From the NCBI RefSeq assembly GCF_000024265.1, contig NC_013204.1:2096180-2160179 (forward strand): 64,000 bases of DNA, read 5' to 3'. The notes under the pieces are model-generated. The model was not told where the DNA came from and made no database searches. It was given only the letters and a program-made list of their open reading frames with translations. Each line of letters begins with the position of its first letter. Within the stretch, counting starts at the first letter, position 1. This DNA is from Eggerthella lenta DSM 2243 (GTDB lineage: Bacteria; Actinomycetota; Coriobacteriia; Coriobacteriales; Eggerthellaceae). A program made the translations under genes and the position numbers. Below are positions 47,237 through 55,323 of this stretch, piece by piece.

Positions 47237-47368
47237 AGGCCGCCGTCCCGAGCGCGCGAGGTGGGCGCGGAGCGTCGAGGCCGCGACGAGCTGGCGAAGG
47301 TCTCGTCGGGAGGCGAAGGGAGGATGCATCCGCCCCGCTTCCACCTGCGGCGCTCGGGACGGCGGCCT
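47237..47368. repeat. 19-bp perfect inverted repeat in the fixB-fixC spacer
   Basis: Arms 47237-47255 and 47350-47368 are perfect inverted copies (AGGCCGCCGTCCCGAGCGC and its complement) separated by 94 bases of GC-rich sequence with no gene. Confidence 0.65.
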
Positions 47369-47373
47369 GACCG

Positions 47374-47410
47374 GCTGCCCGGATCCGCGAAAAACGCGGA
47401 TCCGGGCAGC
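47374..47410 (-). terminator. 16-bp perfect hairpin directly after fixB
   Basis: Arms 47374-47389 and 47395-47410 are perfect around a five-base loop that reads TTTTT on the transcript strand. It starts 15 bases after the fixB stop. It could stop or slow transcription before fixC or protect the fixAB mRNA 3' end. Confidence 0.7.
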
Positions 47411-47424
47411 TTGCCGCCTTCGGC

Positions 47425-48306
47425 TTACAGTGCCGCCGCCAGCTTCGGCAGGACGTCCTTGATGTCGCCCACGATGCCGTAGTCGCACTGCTTGAACACC
47501 GGAGCGTTCTTGTCCTTGTTGATAGCAAACATCGTGCCAGCGCGGTTGCAGCCCACCATGTGCTGCATCTGGCCGGAGATGCCGCAGGCGACGTACGCCT
47601 TCGGGGACAGCATGAGGCCGGACACGCCCACGTACAGCTCGGTGGGAAGCCAGTTCACGCCCTCGGTAAGGGGACGCGAGCAGGCAAGGCCTGCGCCCAG
47701 CTTGTCGCACAGCTCGCGCGCCAGGTCGAGCTCGGACTCCTCGGCGAAGCCGCGGCCGGCGGCCACGACGACGTCGGCCTTGTTCAAGTCCACGCCGCTC
47801 TTCTCGATGGGCTTGGAGGAGACCAGCTTCACGGGCGTCGCCGGAGCGACCCAGGCGACGTCCTCGACGGCGTTCGCACCGGAGGCCTCGGCGCCCTCGA
47901 ACGCGCCCGCGCCCACCGTGTAGATGGCCACGTCGCCTGCGGCCTTCTGCACGCGCTCGGCCACGCCGCCGAAGTACAGGCTGACGGCGCCGTTCTCGAA
48001 GGACATGACGTCGGTGATGACGGAGGCGTTCGCATGGGCGGCCAGCTTGCCGGCGATCGTCTTCATGTGGCGCGTGGGCTCCACGAGCACCACGGCCGGA
48101 GCCTCGGCGTCGAACACCGAGATCACGGTGTCGGCGGCGTCGTCGAGGACGGTCCCTTCCGGCACGGAGATGCGGGCGATCTTATCGGCGACGGCCTCGG
48201 GGGCCTCGCCGAAGGAGACGAGCACGACTTCGTCGGCCATGGTGCGAGCGCCAGCGCAAAGCTCCCGAGCGGCATCCGTGCGTTCAGCGATAACGAGTAC
48301 TTTCAT
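47425..48306 (-). CDS. fixB: Electron transfer flavoprotein alpha subunit FixB
   Basis: A 293-residue EtfA-type subunit with the C-terminal FAD-binding segment VVAAGRGFAEESELDLA and KAYVACGISGQMQHMVG. It pairs with FixA. The ATG at 48306 was chosen because it gives the canonical MKVLVIAE start; two codons upstream is another ATG. Confidence 0.93.
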   Translation of the reverse strand: MKVLVIAERTDAARELCAGARTMADEVVLVSFGEAPEAVADKIARISVPEGTVLDDAADTVISVFDAEAPAVVLVEPTRHMKTIAGKLAAHANASVITDVMSFENGAVSLYFGGVAERVQKAAGDVAIYTVGAGAFEGAEASGANAVEDVAWVAPATPVKLVSSKPIEKSGVDLNKADVVVAAGRGFAEESELDLARELCDKLGAGLACSRPLTEGVNWLPTELYVGVSGLMLSPKAYVACGISGQMQHMVGCNRAGTMFAINKDKNAPVFKQCDYGIVGDIKDVLPKLAAAL

Positions 48307-48354
48307 GAATATCAACTCTGCCTTTCTATTGCATAAGGGGATGGTCGAGGGAAC

Positions 48355-49113
48355 TTACAGCGCGGCCTTGAGGGCGGCGGCGAACTGCTCGATGGCGCCG
48401 TCGGCCGAGGCTTCAAGGATCTCGCGCTTGCGATCAGCCTGCTTGGGGGCGAGGCAGGACGCGACCTCGATGGAGCTCTCGTACGCGCCGTCGGCGCCCG
48501 CCACGTTCATCGGCTTCTTGCCGGCGGCGAGGATGTCCTTCATGCCGGGGATGCGGGGCAGCGCGATGTCCGGCGCGACGGACACGACGGCCGGAAGCGG
48601 CACCTCGACGACCTCCACCACGTCTTCCAGCGTGCGCTCGACCTCGAGCGCGCCGTCCTTGGCGGTAATCTTCGTGGCGGCGGTGACCACGGGCAGACCC
48701 AGCTTGGCAGCCAGCTGCACGTCCACCTGCTGCGCGTAGTTGTCGGCGGAGCCGTCGCCGCAGAGGACGACGTCGAAGTCGCCCACCTTGGAAACGAGTT
48801 CGGCGAGCGCGACGGCGGTGGCGCGGGCGTCAAGTCCCTTGCATGCGTCGTCGGCGGTCATGTACAGCTCGTCCACGCCGCGGGCGAGCACGTTCTTCTT
48901 CAACTTGGAGTCGTCGATGTCGGCGCCTCCCACGGTAACGGCGACCACGTTCGAGCCCTCGTTGGCGGCGGCCAGCTGAGCGGCGGCCTCGATGGCGTTC
49001 AGGTCGTAGGCGGACACGGTGTTCTTCGCCTTGGAGTAGTCGAGCGTTCCGTCTGCCGACACCTGGATATCCTGATCGTCGGGAACCACCTTGAAAGCAG
49101 CAACGATGTTCAT
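48355..49113 (-). CDS. fixA: Electron transfer flavoprotein beta subunit FixA
   Basis: A 252-residue EtfB-type subunit. MNIVAAFKVVPDDQDIQ, SAYDLNAIEAAAQL, VVLCGDGSADNYAQQV and LPAVVSVAPDI follow E. coli FixA closely, closer than general fatty-acid ETF. In E. coli FixABCX supplies electrons for crotonobetainyl-CoA reduction. The ATG at 49113 follows GAAGGGAAAGG. It is the first gene of fixABCX, divergent from caiD. Confidence 0.93.
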   Translation of the reverse strand: MNIVAAFKVVPDDQDIQVSADGTLDYSKAKNTVSAYDLNAIEAAAQLAAANEGSNVVAVTVGGADIDDSKLKKNVLARGVDELYMTADDACKGLDARATAVALAELVSKVGDFDVVLCGDGSADNYAQQVDVQLAAKLGLPVVTAATKITAKDGALEVERTLEDVVEVVEVPLPAVVSVAPDIALPRIPGMKDILAAGKKPMNVAGADGAYESSIEVASCLAPKQADRKREILEASADGAIEQFAAALKAAL

Positions 49114-49226
49114 CCTGTACCTTTCCCTTCTCGTTTGCCTTACTTTTGCATGCAAGTCGTTGGCCGGGCGCGCCTCGGCGCCTTCCTCCGATGCTTCGGA
49201 AGGCCCGGGGCCCTTCCCGGCGCGTT

Positions 49227-49465
49227 GATGACAGTTTGCCGCCCTGTCATCGCCCCGTCATCGCAAAATCGCTGTGAAACCCTCATTACTCAACTTTTGA
49301 CTATGCCTGCGCGGGCTCTGCGGACGGGGGCGCCGGAGCCGTCCGGCGGCGGCGCGGGCCAGGCGGCGCGGCGAGCCCTTTCCACTTGGTCGCTACCCCG
49401 GTTTACTCGGGGCTACTGCTTTTTTTGCGATGCCCCGCTTGCGCAGTATCGTCGAATTACTGCGC
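49227..49465. promoter_or_regulatory. Divergent fixA/caiD control region with dyads
   Basis: The 505-base spacer between fixA and caiD has no gene. It holds GATGACAG (49227-49234) inverted at 49244-49251, a further CGTCATCGC copy nearby, and an 8-bp dyad GCGCAGTA (49441-49448) inverted at 49458-49465. CCCCG...CGGGG followed by CTACTGC and seven Ts ends near 49427 and could be an attenuator in the caiD leader. A TTGCATGCAA palindrome lies at 49146-49155. Confidence 0.5.
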
Positions 49466-49618
49466 TGCTTGCGATGCGGCCGATACCTGACGATCCCTAT
49501 GATGGAACCAGATTTCAGGCGCGTCGAGCCTCCCGCTGCGCCGTGCTGCACATGCCGCAGCGGGAGGCGAGACCGCTTGGGAAACAGGCGTGAGATCGCA
49601 ACAATCCAAGGAGGAGCA

Positions 49619-50404
49619 ATGGCAGATTACTATGGCACCGACACCGTCGTATCCGAACTTCGCGAGGACGGCCTGCTGATCATCCGCATCAACCGTCCCG
49701 ACGTGGCGAACGCCCTCAACGGCGTCACCTCCAAGGCCATGGAGAACATCATGAACAACGCCGAGACCGATCCCGCGGTGCGCGCGATCATCGTCACCGG
49801 CACCGGCAAGGTGTTCTGCGCGGGCGAGGATCTCTCCGAGCTCAGCGAAGGCGGAGAGTGCCAGACCGTGACCGAGCACGGCTTCGGCGGCCTGACCGCG
49901 CGCCTGTGCTCCAAGCCCGTGATCGCCGCCTGCAACGGCTCCGCGGCCGGCGGCGGCATGGAGATCGCCCTGTCCTGCGACATGGTGGTGGCCTCCGAGC
50001 GCGCCAAGTTCGGCTGCACCGAGGTGGGTCTGGGCATCATCGCCTCCACCGGCGGCCTCGTGCGCCTCGCCCGCGACATCAACCGCAAGGACTGCATGGA
50101 GCTTCTGCTCACCGGCAAGAAGATCAAGGCCGATGAGGCCAAGGCGCTGGGCCTCATCAACTACGTCGTGCCGGCCGAGGAAGTCATGGACAAGGCCATC
50201 GAGCTGGCCGAAGAGTGCCTGAAGAACGCGCCTCTGGCCCTGAAGTGGACGAAGTACATCGTGCACGCCGCCGACCAGATGTCCGAAGAGGACGCCATGC
50301 GCTACAGCGACGCCGCCTACCGCTTCCTGGAGAAGACCGCCGACGGCATCGAGGGCCCGGCCGCCTTCGTCGAGAAGCGCACGCCGAACTGGCAGGGCAA
50401 GTAG
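49619..50404 (+). CDS. caiD: CaiD-like enoyl-CoA hydratase (crotonobetainyl-CoA hydratase)
   Basis: A 261-residue crotonase. The oxyanion-hole segments are KVFCAGEDLSEL and NGSAAGGGMEIALS, and the catalytic glutamate is in CTEVGLGIIASTGG. The C-terminal GIEGPAAFVEKRTPNWQGK follows the end of E. coli CaiD nearly residue for residue. In the carnitine pathway it interconverts carnitinyl-CoA and crotonobetainyl-CoA. The ATG follows CAAGGAGGAGCA. It is alone on the plus strand, away from caiABC. Confidence 0.85.
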   Translation: MADYYGTDTVVSELREDGLLIIRINRPDVANALNGVTSKAMENIMNNAETDPAVRAIIVTGTGKVFCAGEDLSELSEGGECQTVTEHGFGGLTARLCSKPVIAACNGSAAGGGMEIALSCDMVVASERAKFGCTEVGLGIIASTGGLVRLARDINRKDCMELLLTGKKIKADEAKALGLINYVVPAEEVMDKAIELAEECLKNAPLALKWTKYIVHAADQMSEEDAMRYSDAAYRFLEKTADGIEGPAAFVEKRTPNWQGK

Positions 50405-50428
50405 CTCCTTCTTGGCTTTCGTCCTTGA

Positions 50429-50456
50429 AACCCCCGGACGCGCGTCCGGGGGTTTT
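50429..50456 (+). terminator. Rho-independent terminator of caiD
   Basis: A 10-bp perfect stem of CCCCCGGACG (50431-50440) with its complement (50443-50452) is followed by TTTT. It starts 26 bases after the caiD stop. Confidence 0.92.
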
Positions 50457-50596
50457 CGCTTTTTCCAGCGCGGCAGAGGCGTGCGATCGGCGCGGACGGG
50501 TCGCATCCATCGCGAATCGGCGCGGACGGGTCGCGCGAGATGCGCATCCCTCCTCGCGTCAAAAAAGCGAGGCGATGGGACGGGGCCAACGTCTCA

Positions 50597-51880
50597 TTAC
50601 TCCAACTCCCCCGTCAGACGTTCCTTCCAGGTGAGCTTGCGTGGCGCGAAGGGGCTTGGCAGGGGCACGTCGTGGCCGATGGAGCGCAAGGCGATGTCCC
50701 ACAGCGTGCGGCGCCCGCCGAAGAACAGGTAGCGCTTCTCGAGCTCGGGAAGGGCCTCCTCGTCCGCCGCGCCGCTTTGGGCGAAGCCGTCGAGGATCGC
50801 GTCGCTCTCGCGCTTCGCCTTCGCCCGACGGTACGCCACCACGGCGTTCGCCACGAACACCCCCACGGTATAGGGCAGAACGAAGGCCTTCACGAGCGCC
50901 ACCAGGTCGTCGGTGCGATAGTCGGCCAGCGCCCGAGCCTTGTCGCCCACAAGGTCGGGGTCGACGACGTGCGCGAGCTGCCCGCTTTCGCCCTGCGCCG
51001 CCCAGCGCTGCACGTCCACCAGCCACGCGCCCGCGAACACGATGGCTGCACCGGAGAACGCCACCGCCGCAAGGCCGAGCCCTTTGAACCAGCGCGCAAC
51101 GCTGCTCATCCAGTAGTACGGTACCGTATAGGCGTACAGCAGCAGGAGCACGGCGGCGAACACCACCGAACCGCCGATGATCACGGCGTCCTGGCGCACG
51201 AAGTAGTCCGTCGCCGATCCGAGCACGCGCTGGACGTCGTAGACCCAGGAGAACCCGTCAGCGACGGCCGCCTCGGCAGGCCGGCCGATGGAGCCCGCGA
51301 GCGTCGAGATCCATGAGAGCGCCATGCCGAGAACCGCGACGATGACGAAGAACGCCGGCAGGGTGACCGCGATGCTGGCCAGGCCGCGCGCGAGCCCGTT
51401 GTCGAAGCGCAGCGCCACGTAGTAGAGCAGCAGAAAGCCTCCCAGCAGCACGGCGGCGAATCCCAGGTACAGCGCGATGGAACCCGACAGCTCCGCACCC
51501 GGCAGAAGCGCGAGCGCAGCGCGCGAGACGAGCAACGCCGCCGACAGACCCACGAGCGCGATGCAGCCGAGCACCCAGGCGCGCTGCAGCCGATCGGTCT
51601 CGGTGTCGAGGCGCGCCGTGCCGTTCTCGTCGACGAGCCGCACGAAGTCCAGGCGGTGGATGCGCTGCGATACGCGCACCGCCTTCACGGCGAGCGCGAG
51701 CGCAGGCGGCAGGAACAGCGCGAGCCCCGCGCCCGCCGGCAGCGCAAGGCAGAGCCCCGCGTAAAGCGCGAGCGGCAGACCCCAGCGGTACCCCGTGTCG
51801 AAAGGCCGGCGCGTCCAGGCGCCCAACCGCCGGGCGGCCGAACGAACGGCCTGCTTGCTGTCGGGAAGGCTTCTCATCAT
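50597..51880 (-). CDS. Multi-pass membrane protein of unknown function
   Basis: About 427 residues with eight or so hydrophobic segments, basic loops and a charged C-terminal tail that includes RKLTWKERLTGELE. I do not recognise the family. Two adjacent ATG codons (51880 and 51877) are possible starts, neither with a strong ribosome site. It is convergent with caiD and lies apart from the catabolic operon. Confidence 0.65.
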   Translation of the reverse strand: MMRSLPDSKQAVRSAARRLGAWTRRPFDTGYRWGLPLALYAGLCLALPAGAGLALFLPPALALAVKAVRVSQRIHRLDFVRLVDENGTARLDTETDRLQRAWVLGCIALVGLSAALLVSRAALALLPGAELSGSIALYLGFAAVLLGGFLLLYYVALRFDNGLARGLASIAVTLPAFFVIVAVLGMALSWISTLAGSIGRPAEAAVADGFSWVYDVQRVLGSATDYFVRQDAVIIGGSVVFAAVLLLLYAYTVPYYWMSSVARWFKGLGLAAVAFSGAAIVFAGAWLVDVQRWAAQGESGQLAHVVDPDLVGDKARALADYRTDDLVALVKAFVLPYTVGVFVANAVVAYRRAKAKRESDAILDGFAQSGAADEEALPELEKRYLFFGGRRTLWDIALRSIGHDVPLPSPFAPRKLTWKERLTGELE

Positions 51881-51989
51881 GCATCCAGTGTACGATCGCC
51901 CCGCCCGCCGGACAAGCAACGGCTGCGCAACCCCGCGCGAGAGGAGCAAGGAAGCCGTTCGATATAACGGGAATTCCACGCGGCTCCAA

Positions 51990-52055
51990 CGCGGATCACC
52001 CACGGATCCAACGCCGTTTCCACGTGGATCACCTACGGATCCAACGTCGTTCCAA
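51990..52055. repeat. Two tandem 33-bp repeats
   Basis: Units 51990-52022 and 52023-52055 both read CG(C/T)GGATCACC(C/T)ACGGATCC and then AACG; partial copies flank them (CCACGCGGCTCCAACG before, CGCGGATTCCACG after). They lie in the divergent spacer between the membrane protein and the DUF559-like gene. Confidence 0.65.
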
Positions 52056-52139
52056 CGCGGATTCCACGTGCCATAACACCTGGTAAACAGCTGGTCTGCA
52101 CGCTCGTAACACATCGAAGCCCCATGCTACCCTCACGTC

Positions 52140-53135
52140 ATGAACAGATATCTCAGTCATACTTCCGCATTGGAATGGCTTGCATACGCGAAGGCCGATC
52201 CGCTCGCGCCGGCCGCAGCCGATCGTCGGGAACGGCTTCCTCGACACGACGGAACCCCGCTTCCGCCTGCCGGTAAGACGACGCGCGCGGACGTCGACGG
52301 GCTCGCCAGCTTCGGCCTCGGGTACCTCGCGAAGCCCGTGCACCTTCTCGTGCCGAGCAGCGAGTGCAGGATACGATGCGCCGACGCCCGTTGCCACGTG
52401 CGATCAGGCCCGTTCCCCGCCCGTTCGTTCCTGCCGATCGACGAAGGGACGTTCTCGTCCTCCCCGGAGCTCGCCTTCGTTCAGATGGCGGAAGTCCTGG
52501 ACTGCCCCCGGCTTGTCAAGCTGGGGGACGAGCTGTGCGGCATCTACGGCATAGAAACCGTCGGCATCGTCGACTTCGACCGAACGAGCCCTTTCACCAC
52601 CGTCAAGCGGCTAGGGCGGTTCCTGCTCAAGGCAGAGTGCATGCCCGGCCTGGTGAAAGCCCGGAAAGCAGTGCGACACATCGCGCCGGGTTCGGCTTCG
52701 CCCATGGAAACGGCCATCGTCCTGCTGCTCTGCCTGCCCCCGCGGCTCGGCGGGTACGGCTTGCCGCGCCCCGTAATGAACGGAAGGGCGAGCCTCAAGA
52801 AGCAAGCCTGCCGCAAGCCCTCCGACCGACGCTACCGTTGCGACCTCTTGTGGCCGGCCGCCGACATCGCCGTGGAATACGACAGCTTCCTGCATCACGG
52901 CAGCCGCGCGAAGATGGCCGACGACGCAAGAAGAAGGAACGACCTGCTGGCGCGAGGCACCACGGTGGTATCGATCACGGGCAGAACAGTGTGGAACCTC
53001 ATCGAACTCGACGAGATCGCACGGCTTCTTGCAAGGCGCATGGGCAAGCGGCTTTCCACGAACGGAGTCGGCTGGCGAAAAGCCCAGCACGAGCTTCACG
53101 GGATGCTGACGGGGTCTTTCTTCGATGAACGATGA
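52140..53135 (+). CDS. DUF559/Vsr-like putative endonuclease-domain protein
   Basis: A 331-residue protein of uncertain function. The N-terminal half has paired cysteines (SECRIRCADARCHV). The C-terminal half (about 225-300) has YRCDLLWPAADIAVEYDS, then KMADDARRRNDLLARG and VVSITGRTVW, the order of strands and residues seen in DUF559/very-short-patch-repair-like nuclease folds. No ribosome site is strong; the ATG at 52140 begins the conserved-looking frame. No partner methylase or toxin-antitoxin gene is adjacent. Confidence 0.6.
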   Translation: MNRYLSHTSALEWLAYAKADPLAPAAADRRERLPRHDGTPLPPAGKTTRADVDGLASFGLGYLAKPVHLLVPSSECRIRCADARCHVRSGPFPARSFLPIDEGTFSSSPELAFVQMAEVLDCPRLVKLGDELCGIYGIETVGIVDFDRTSPFTTVKRLGRFLLKAECMPGLVKARKAVRHIAPGSASPMETAIVLLLCLPPRLGGYGLPRPVMNGRASLKKQACRKPSDRRYRCDLLWPAADIAVEYDSFLHHGSRAKMADDARRRNDLLARGTTVVSITGRTVWNLIELDEIARLLARRMGKRLSTNGVGWRKAQHELHGMLTGSFFDER

Positions 53136-53201
53136 GCTTTCCGCTCGTATAATCGGCTTCCCAACATGCGCAGCAGGGCTTCGCGCACGTTTCCGCGTCG
53201 C

Positions 53202-53360
53202 GATGTGCAGCAAAAACGAGGTTTTGGCAGTCCTGACCACAAGGAATGCGAAACGGAGAAGTCGCGACCAGGGGTTTCGCCTGGTTGCGTTCGCTCCGAC
53301 GGCGTCCAACCGCTTCCGAAACGTCGAAAGACTGCCAAAACCTCGTTTTTGCTGCACATC
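53202..53360. repeat. 31-bp perfect inverted repeat element
   Basis: Arms 53202-53232 and 53330-53360 are perfect inverted copies, starting GATGTGCAGCAAAAACGAGG, with a 97-base centre. Because of the symmetry, both strands offer a short frame that starts MCSKNEVLAV and ends KPRFCCTS. The element is in the spacer between the DUF559-like gene and the MFS gene; the following 53361-53630 is purine-rich low-complexity sequence without a supportable gene. Confidence 0.75.
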
Positions 53361-53632
53361 AATGAGATCGAACGTGCGCGGAGGCCGCGAGGAGCGCGCG
53401 CGAAGCGAGGGCGGCACGAGGGTGGCGAGGCGAGGACGGCGCTGGCGGTCGGGCGCATGTGGGGATCGCAAAGAGCAAGCGACGCGGACGGGCGCGAAGG
53501 TCGCAAGGCGAGGGCGGCGCGATGATCGCGTGACGAAGGAAGTCGAACGGGCACTGGGACCGCGAGGTGCGGACGCGCACGGAGGTCGCAGGATGCGGGC
53601 GACGCGGGCGCACGGGGCGTGCGAGATGCCGT

Positions 53633-53661
53633 CGCGCGCCCGGGCGGTTGCCGGGCGCGCG
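53633..53661 (-). terminator. Terminator-like hairpin after the cai operon
   Basis: An 11-bp perfect GC stem (53633-53643 with 53651-53661) and seven-base loop lie 22 bases after the MFS stop codon, at the end of the seven-gene minus-strand run. Confidence 0.65.
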
Positions 53662-53683
53662 AGGTTATGGCACGGCGCCTCCC

Positions 53684-55126
53684 CTACGCCCCGCGCGGGT
53701 GCGCGTCCCCCTCGTCGAGCGAGCTCGTCTCCAGAAGCGACTTGCCCTTCGTCTCGGGCGCCATGAACGCCGACAGCACGAGGCCCAGGATCACGAGGCC
53801 CGCCGCGATCAGCATGGTGGGGCCGATGCCGTAGGCGGCCAGGAACAGCGGCGTGCCGTACGTGGCGATGATAGTGCCGATGCGCGAGAACGCGATGGCG
53901 ATGCCCACCGCCGAGGCGCGCACCTCGGTGGGAAACAGCTCGTTGGGGTACAGCCATTGCAGGATGCCCGGGCCGCCGCTGAAGAACGCGTACAGGCCGA
54001 ACCCCAGGATGATCACGTAGATGGGGGCGTCCGGGAACACGCCCAGGATGACCAGGCCCACCGCCATGAGGGCGAGCGAGCGGATGAGCAGCGGACGGCG
54101 GCCCATCGAGTTCAGCCAGAACATGGCCGGGATGGAACCGATCAGGAAGAACAGGCTGACCACGCTCTCGCCCAGGATGGCCTCGTGGCCCTCCCCCAGC
54201 CCGAAGGCCGTCATGATCTCGGGGCCGAACGTGTAGATGGCGTACATCGGCACCACCTGGCACAGCGTCAGGATGCCCAAGAACACGATGCGCTTGGCGT
54301 AGCCGCCCGCGAACACCTTGCGCAGGCTGGTCTTCTCGCCCGGATCCTCCAGCTCGAGCTCCACGCCTTCGCCGAACACGCGCCGCATGACGGCGTCGGC
54401 CTCCTCGGTGCGGCCTTTCTGAGCCAGCCACATGGGCGACTCGGGGATGTCGTGCCGCCCGACCAGCAGGATGATGCAGGGGATGACGGCCGAGCCGAGC
54501 ATCCACTGCCATCCGTTGGGCACGCTGTACAGGAAGTACCCCACGAACGCCGCCACCGTGGCGCCGAGGTACCAGGCGGCCGACACCATGCCCATGGAGA
54601 TGGAGCGGTGCTGCTTGGGCGTGAACTCGGCGATGAGCGAGGTGGCTATCGGGTAGTCGGCGCCTACGAACACGCCGATGAAGAAGCGCGCCGCCACGAG
54701 CTGGAGCGGGTCGGCGCAGAACACGCTCAGGATGGAGAAGGTTCCGATGGCCACGATGTCGACGATGAACATCTTCTTGCGCCCGATGCGGTCGGTGAGG
54801 TAGCCGCCCGCGATCGTGCCCACGAAGATGCCCAGCAAAACCGACGCCCCGATGGCCGCGCTCCACGCCTCGTCGAGGTTGAACAGCGGTGTGATCTGCG
54901 TGAGCGCCACGCCGATGAGCGAGAGCACGTACCCGTCCAAAAACGAGCCGCCGCTCGAGAAGAACGTGATCTTGCGCAAGAAGGGCGTCATGGCCACGTC
55001 GTCCATGGTCTTCTTGGCCGACTTCTTCACCTTGTGGACCACGTCCCCGCCGATCTGCTTGGCGCCGTCGGCGACCTCGCCCATGGGAGGGCTCGTTACC
55101 TGGGTCATATGCTTTACGTTGCTCAT
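53684..55126 (-). CDS. MFS transporter (sugar/metabolite:H+ symporter type)
   Basis: A 480-residue, 12-helix MFS carrier with GGYLTDRIGRKKMFIVD in loop 2-3, RFFIGVFVGADYPIATSLIAE in helix 4 and LYPNELFPTEVRASAVG in the second half, all typical of the sugar-porter/aromatic-acid branch. A 45-residue charged N-terminal extension is unusual. The ATG at 55126 follows AAGGAGATGAGAGC. As the last gene of the cai-like run it probably carries the pathway substrate or product in place of CaiT. Confidence 0.85.
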   Translation of the reverse strand: MSNVKHMTQVTSPPMGEVADGAKQIGGDVVHKVKKSAKKTMDDVAMTPFLRKITFFSSGGSFLDGYVLSLIGVALTQITPLFNLDEAWSAAIGASVLLGIFVGTIAGGYLTDRIGRKKMFIVDIVAIGTFSILSVFCADPLQLVAARFFIGVFVGADYPIATSLIAEFTPKQHRSISMGMVSAAWYLGATVAAFVGYFLYSVPNGWQWMLGSAVIPCIILLVGRHDIPESPMWLAQKGRTEEADAVMRRVFGEGVELELEDPGEKTSLRKVFAGGYAKRIVFLGILTLCQVVPMYAIYTFGPEIMTAFGLGEGHEAILGESVVSLFFLIGSIPAMFWLNSMGRRPLLIRSLALMAVGLVILGVFPDAPIYVIILGFGLYAFFSGGPGILQWLYPNELFPTEVRASAVGIAIAFSRIGTIIATYGTPLFLAAYGIGPTMLIAAGLVILGLVLSAFMAPETKGKSLLETSSLDEGDAHPRGA

Positions 55127-55166
55127 GCTCTCATCTCCTTCTGTGCTATGCGTTCCTCTTGCGATA

Positions 55167-55315
55167 CATCCTGAGCGGAGCGAAAGCTCCTCTTACCGTC
55201 ACCCCGAGCGAGCGCAAGCGAGTCGAAGGTCCCGGCGGCACCAGCCGTGACGTTTCCCGCTTGCGCCGCACGGGATCCTTCGACTCCGGCCTGCGACCGG
55301 CGCTCAGGATGGCAA
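55167..55315. repeat. Dispersed-type inverted repeat element
   Basis: CATCCTGAGCG at 55168 is inverted as CGCTCAGGATG near 55300, and GAGTCGAAGG near 55219 is inverted as CCTTCGACTC near 55270. This arrangement (stop-codon-flanking TTCGACTC/CGCTCAGGATG blocks) resembles widely dispersed intergenic palindromes of many bacteria. It fills the MaoC-MFS spacer. Confidence 0.55.
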
Positions 55316-55323
55316 CCTGCGGC

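Noticed and set aside
45500-49113. Reading the ETF genes as general fatty-acid or lactate ETF
   Set aside because: FixA, FixX and FixC together, divergent from a CaiD-like gene and near CaiABC, fit the FixABCX branch better than a general ETF pair.
53096-53554. Short frames starting MCSKNEVLAV on both strands of the 31-bp repeat
   Set aside because: The matching ends on both strands come from the palindrome itself; no ribosome sites or family features.
53361-53630. Possible coding or CRISPR-like repeats in the purine-rich stretch
   Set aside because: Units such as GCGAGGGCGGCG recur irregularly without fixed length or spacers; it looks like low-complexity spacer.
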